Source of the DNA: Plantactinospora soyae
Lineage (GTDB): Bacteria > Actinomycetota > Actinomycetes > Mycobacteriales > Micromonosporaceae
Direction: 5' to 3'
Assembly (NCBI RefSeq): GCF_014874095.1
Contig: NZ_JADBEB010000001.1
Coordinates: forward strand, 2,790,001-2,854,000
Length of the DNA stretch: 64,000 bases
Shown here: one piece after another, positions 62,783-64,000 of the stretch
Numbering within the stretch: the stretch's first letter is position 1
Layout: each line of letters begins with the position of its first letter
Made by a program: the position numbers and the translations under genes
The notes under the pieces: generated by a model
What the model saw: the letters and a program-made list of their open reading frames with translations, nothing else
Databases searched by the model: none
What the model was told of the DNA's origin: nothing

Positions 62783-63133
62783 ATGTCGGCCGTGGAACCT
62801 CTGCGGCTGATACTCCTCTACGCGCATCTGATCGGGTTCGCACTGCTGCTGGGCGGCGCGCTCACCCAGTACGTCACCGGCCGGTTGCGGATCAACCCCC
62901 TGATGCTCTGGGGCGCCATCATCCAGGTGCTGACCGGGATCGGGCTCTCCGCGCCGCTGCGCGACGGCGACGAGCCGGCCCCCGCCAAGCTCGCCACCAA
63001 GCTCGTCATCGGCCTGATGATCTTCGTGATGGTCTTCTTCTCCCGGAAGCGGGAGTCGGTCAACCGTGGGCACTTCATCGGGATCATCGTGCTGACCCTG
63101 GCCAACGCCGCGATCGCGGTCTTCTGGCGCTGA
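62783..63133 (+). CDS. Small four-helix membrane protein
   Basis: Encodes 116 residues with helices LILLYAHLIGFALLLGGAL, LMLWGAIIQVLTGIGL, LVIGLMIFVMVFF and FIGIIVLTLANAAIAVFW. It resembles actinobacterial conserved integral membrane proteins related to the CopD/YeaQ-like size class, but I cannot name a family. GTG or ATG near 62783; the start is not tightly fixed. Confidence 0.8.
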   Translation: MSAVEPLRLILLYAHLIGFALLLGGALTQYVTGRLRINPLMLWGAIIQVLTGIGLSAPLRDGDEPAPAKLATKLVIGLMIFVMVFFSRKRESVNRGHFIGIIVLTLANAAIAVFWR

Positions 63134-63455
63134 CCCCCTCCGTCGGCCACCCGTACCGGGCCCGCCGCCGGTAACCGGGGCTCGGCCGCCGCCCCGGCTG
63201 GTCCCGAGCACCCGGAACGGTGAAAACGGGGCGCTTCGTGATTCGACGGCGGGCATCGGGCGGGTTAACAAGTGATGTCCCACACCCCCAAGTTACGTAA
63301 GGGTAACGGGCGTTCAACAGTCAGGCACGATTGTCGGCCGGTGGACAGGCGCGGGCGTACGCTCCCGTCCGTAACGTGGGACGCCGGCGGCAAACGCGCA
63401 GGCCGGCTTTGGGCTGCCACCGCGGTGGCGGTGTGCAATGGGAAGGGAGACCGTC
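63134..63455. other. Intergenic region upstream of BMP lipoprotein
   Basis: This 322-base stretch has no supported gene. It contains a palindrome TTACGTAA (about 63292-63299) next to GGGTAACGGGCGTT, with a further CCGTAACGTGGG about 75 bases on. The common GTAACG elements are possible operator half-sites. No -35/-10 pair could be assigned with confidence. Confidence 0.4.
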
Positions 63456-64000
63456 TTGCGCTCTGTGCGTGGGATGCGGATCGTTTCGGTATTCGCGGTG
63501 GGCGGGCTCGCGCTGGGCGCCGCCGCCGCGTGTGGCGAGGCTCCGAGCGACAGCAACGCGGGCGGCACCGCGGCGGAGAAGTACACCGCGTGCATGGTGA
63601 CCGACGTCGGCGGCATCGACGACAAGTCGTTCAACACCTCGGCCTGGGCCGGGCTGGAAGCGGCCAAGGCCGCCGACAGCAAGATCGATATCAAGTACGT
63701 GGCCTCCAAGGCCGAGGCCGACTACGAGCCGAACCTGACCCAGTACGTCAACCAGGACTGCGACTTCATCCTCGCCGTCGGCGGCCTGATGGGCGAGGCC
63801 ACCTCCAAGATCGCCAAGGCGAACCCGGACCAGCAGTTCGGCATCGTCGACGCGAAGCTGCCGGAGAGCAACGTCTTCCCGATGCAGTTCAACACCGCGC
63901 AGGCGGGCTTCCTCGCCGGCTACCTGGCGGCCGGGATGTCCAAGTCCGGCACGGTCGGCACCTACGGCGGAATGAAGATCGGTCCGGTGACCATCTTCAT
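63456..64000 (+). CDS. BMP-family binding lipoprotein (partial, 3' cut)
   Basis: The first 181 codons of a basic membrane protein (BMP/PnrA/Med) family lipoprotein, cut by the window end. Signal: MRSVRGMRIVSVFAVGG then LGAAAAC lipobox; the mature part has TACMVTDVGGIDDKSFNTSAW, the family-defining start, then KAEADYEPNLTQYV, FILAVGGLMGEAT and NTAQAGFLAGYLAAGMS. Such proteins bind nucleosides for ABC import; permease and ATPase genes should follow outside the window. TTG 63456 with AAGGGAGA 5 bases upstream is the preferred start; ATG 63474 is possible. Confidence 0.9.
   Translation, partial: MRSVRGMRIVSVFAVGGLALGAAAACGEAPSDSNAGGTAAEKYTACMVTDVGGIDDKSFNTSAWAGLEAAKAADSKIDIKYVASKAEADYEPNLTQYVNQDCDFILAVGGLMGEATSKIAKANPDQQFGIVDAKLPESNVFPMQFNTAQAGFLAGYLAAGMSKSGTVGTYGGMKIGPVTIF

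Overview
The window is chromosomal DNA from a very GC-rich actinomycete, most likely a member of the Micromonosporaceae (Micromonospora, Salinispora or a close genus). Codon third positions are almost all G or C. Gene order is typical of actinomycetes: a SepX-like divisome gene next to tRNA-Ala, pmt divergent from rsmI, metG followed by tatD-rsmA-ispE-ABC-F, and tRNA-Gln followed by glmU-prs-rplY(ctc)-pth. Several genes start 6-8 bases after a TANNNT box with no Shine-Dalgarno sequence, as expected for leaderless actinobacterial mRNAs. No rRNA, phage, integrase or CRISPR array was found. The one mobile element recognised is a tnpB-only IS605/IS1341-type insertion.

Layout. 1-8.7 kb: sepX-like gene, tRNA-Ala(CGC), a TetR regulator with a divergent membrane protein, a GNAT acetyltransferase and a beta-lactamase-fold serine hydrolase. 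The TetR promoter and the hydrolase promoter carry the same pair of 19-bp operators. An ABC importer follows (binding protein, permease, methyltransferase, no ATPase), opposite a mini-GntR regulator. 8.7-15.8 kb: secreted SGNH esterase, beta-propeller lipoprotein, SUKH-domain protein, trehalose synthase, and a gene-free stretch with hairpins and tandem repeats. 15.8-30 kb: housekeeping block (pmt, rsmI, metG, tatD, rsmA, a 39-codon candidate gene, ispE, ABC-F, two DUF4383 proteins). 29.5-36 kb: TetR, fatty-acid desaturase, tRNA-Gln(TTG), glmU, prs, rplY with a foldable leader, pth. 36.2-39.4 kb: sulfate activation genes cysQ-cysD-cysN behind a 17-codon upstream ORF ending in Cys. 39.4-49.4 kb: arylamine N-acetyltransferase, galE-galK, a CorC-like protein without its membrane domain, an ECF sigma factor with a one-pass beta-propeller partner, trpS, a 2'-5' RNA ligase-like protein, a YihY-family membrane protein and a small acidic protein. 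49.7-59.9 kb: alpha-glucan/maltodextrin locus (alpha-glucosidase, LacI regulator, malE-malF-[tnpB]-malG, maltogenic amylase). 59.9-64 kb: DUF305 protein, TetR plus divergent membrane protein, a small membrane protein, and the start of a BMP-family nucleoside-type binding lipoprotein cut by the window end.

How the genes work together. The carbohydrate locus reads as one regulon. GCAAnnTCTTGC-type palindromes lie in front of both the alpha-glucosidase gene and the malR/malE intergenic region. The importer brings in oligosaccharides, the two GH13 enzymes cleave them, and the ATPase is presumably a shared MsiK encoded elsewhere. The tnpB element sits exactly at the malF stop codon in antisense orientation. 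Its predicted guide would match the 3' end of malF. The cys genes provide APS synthesis and PAP recycling. The uORF in front of them could couple expression to translation of a Cys codon.
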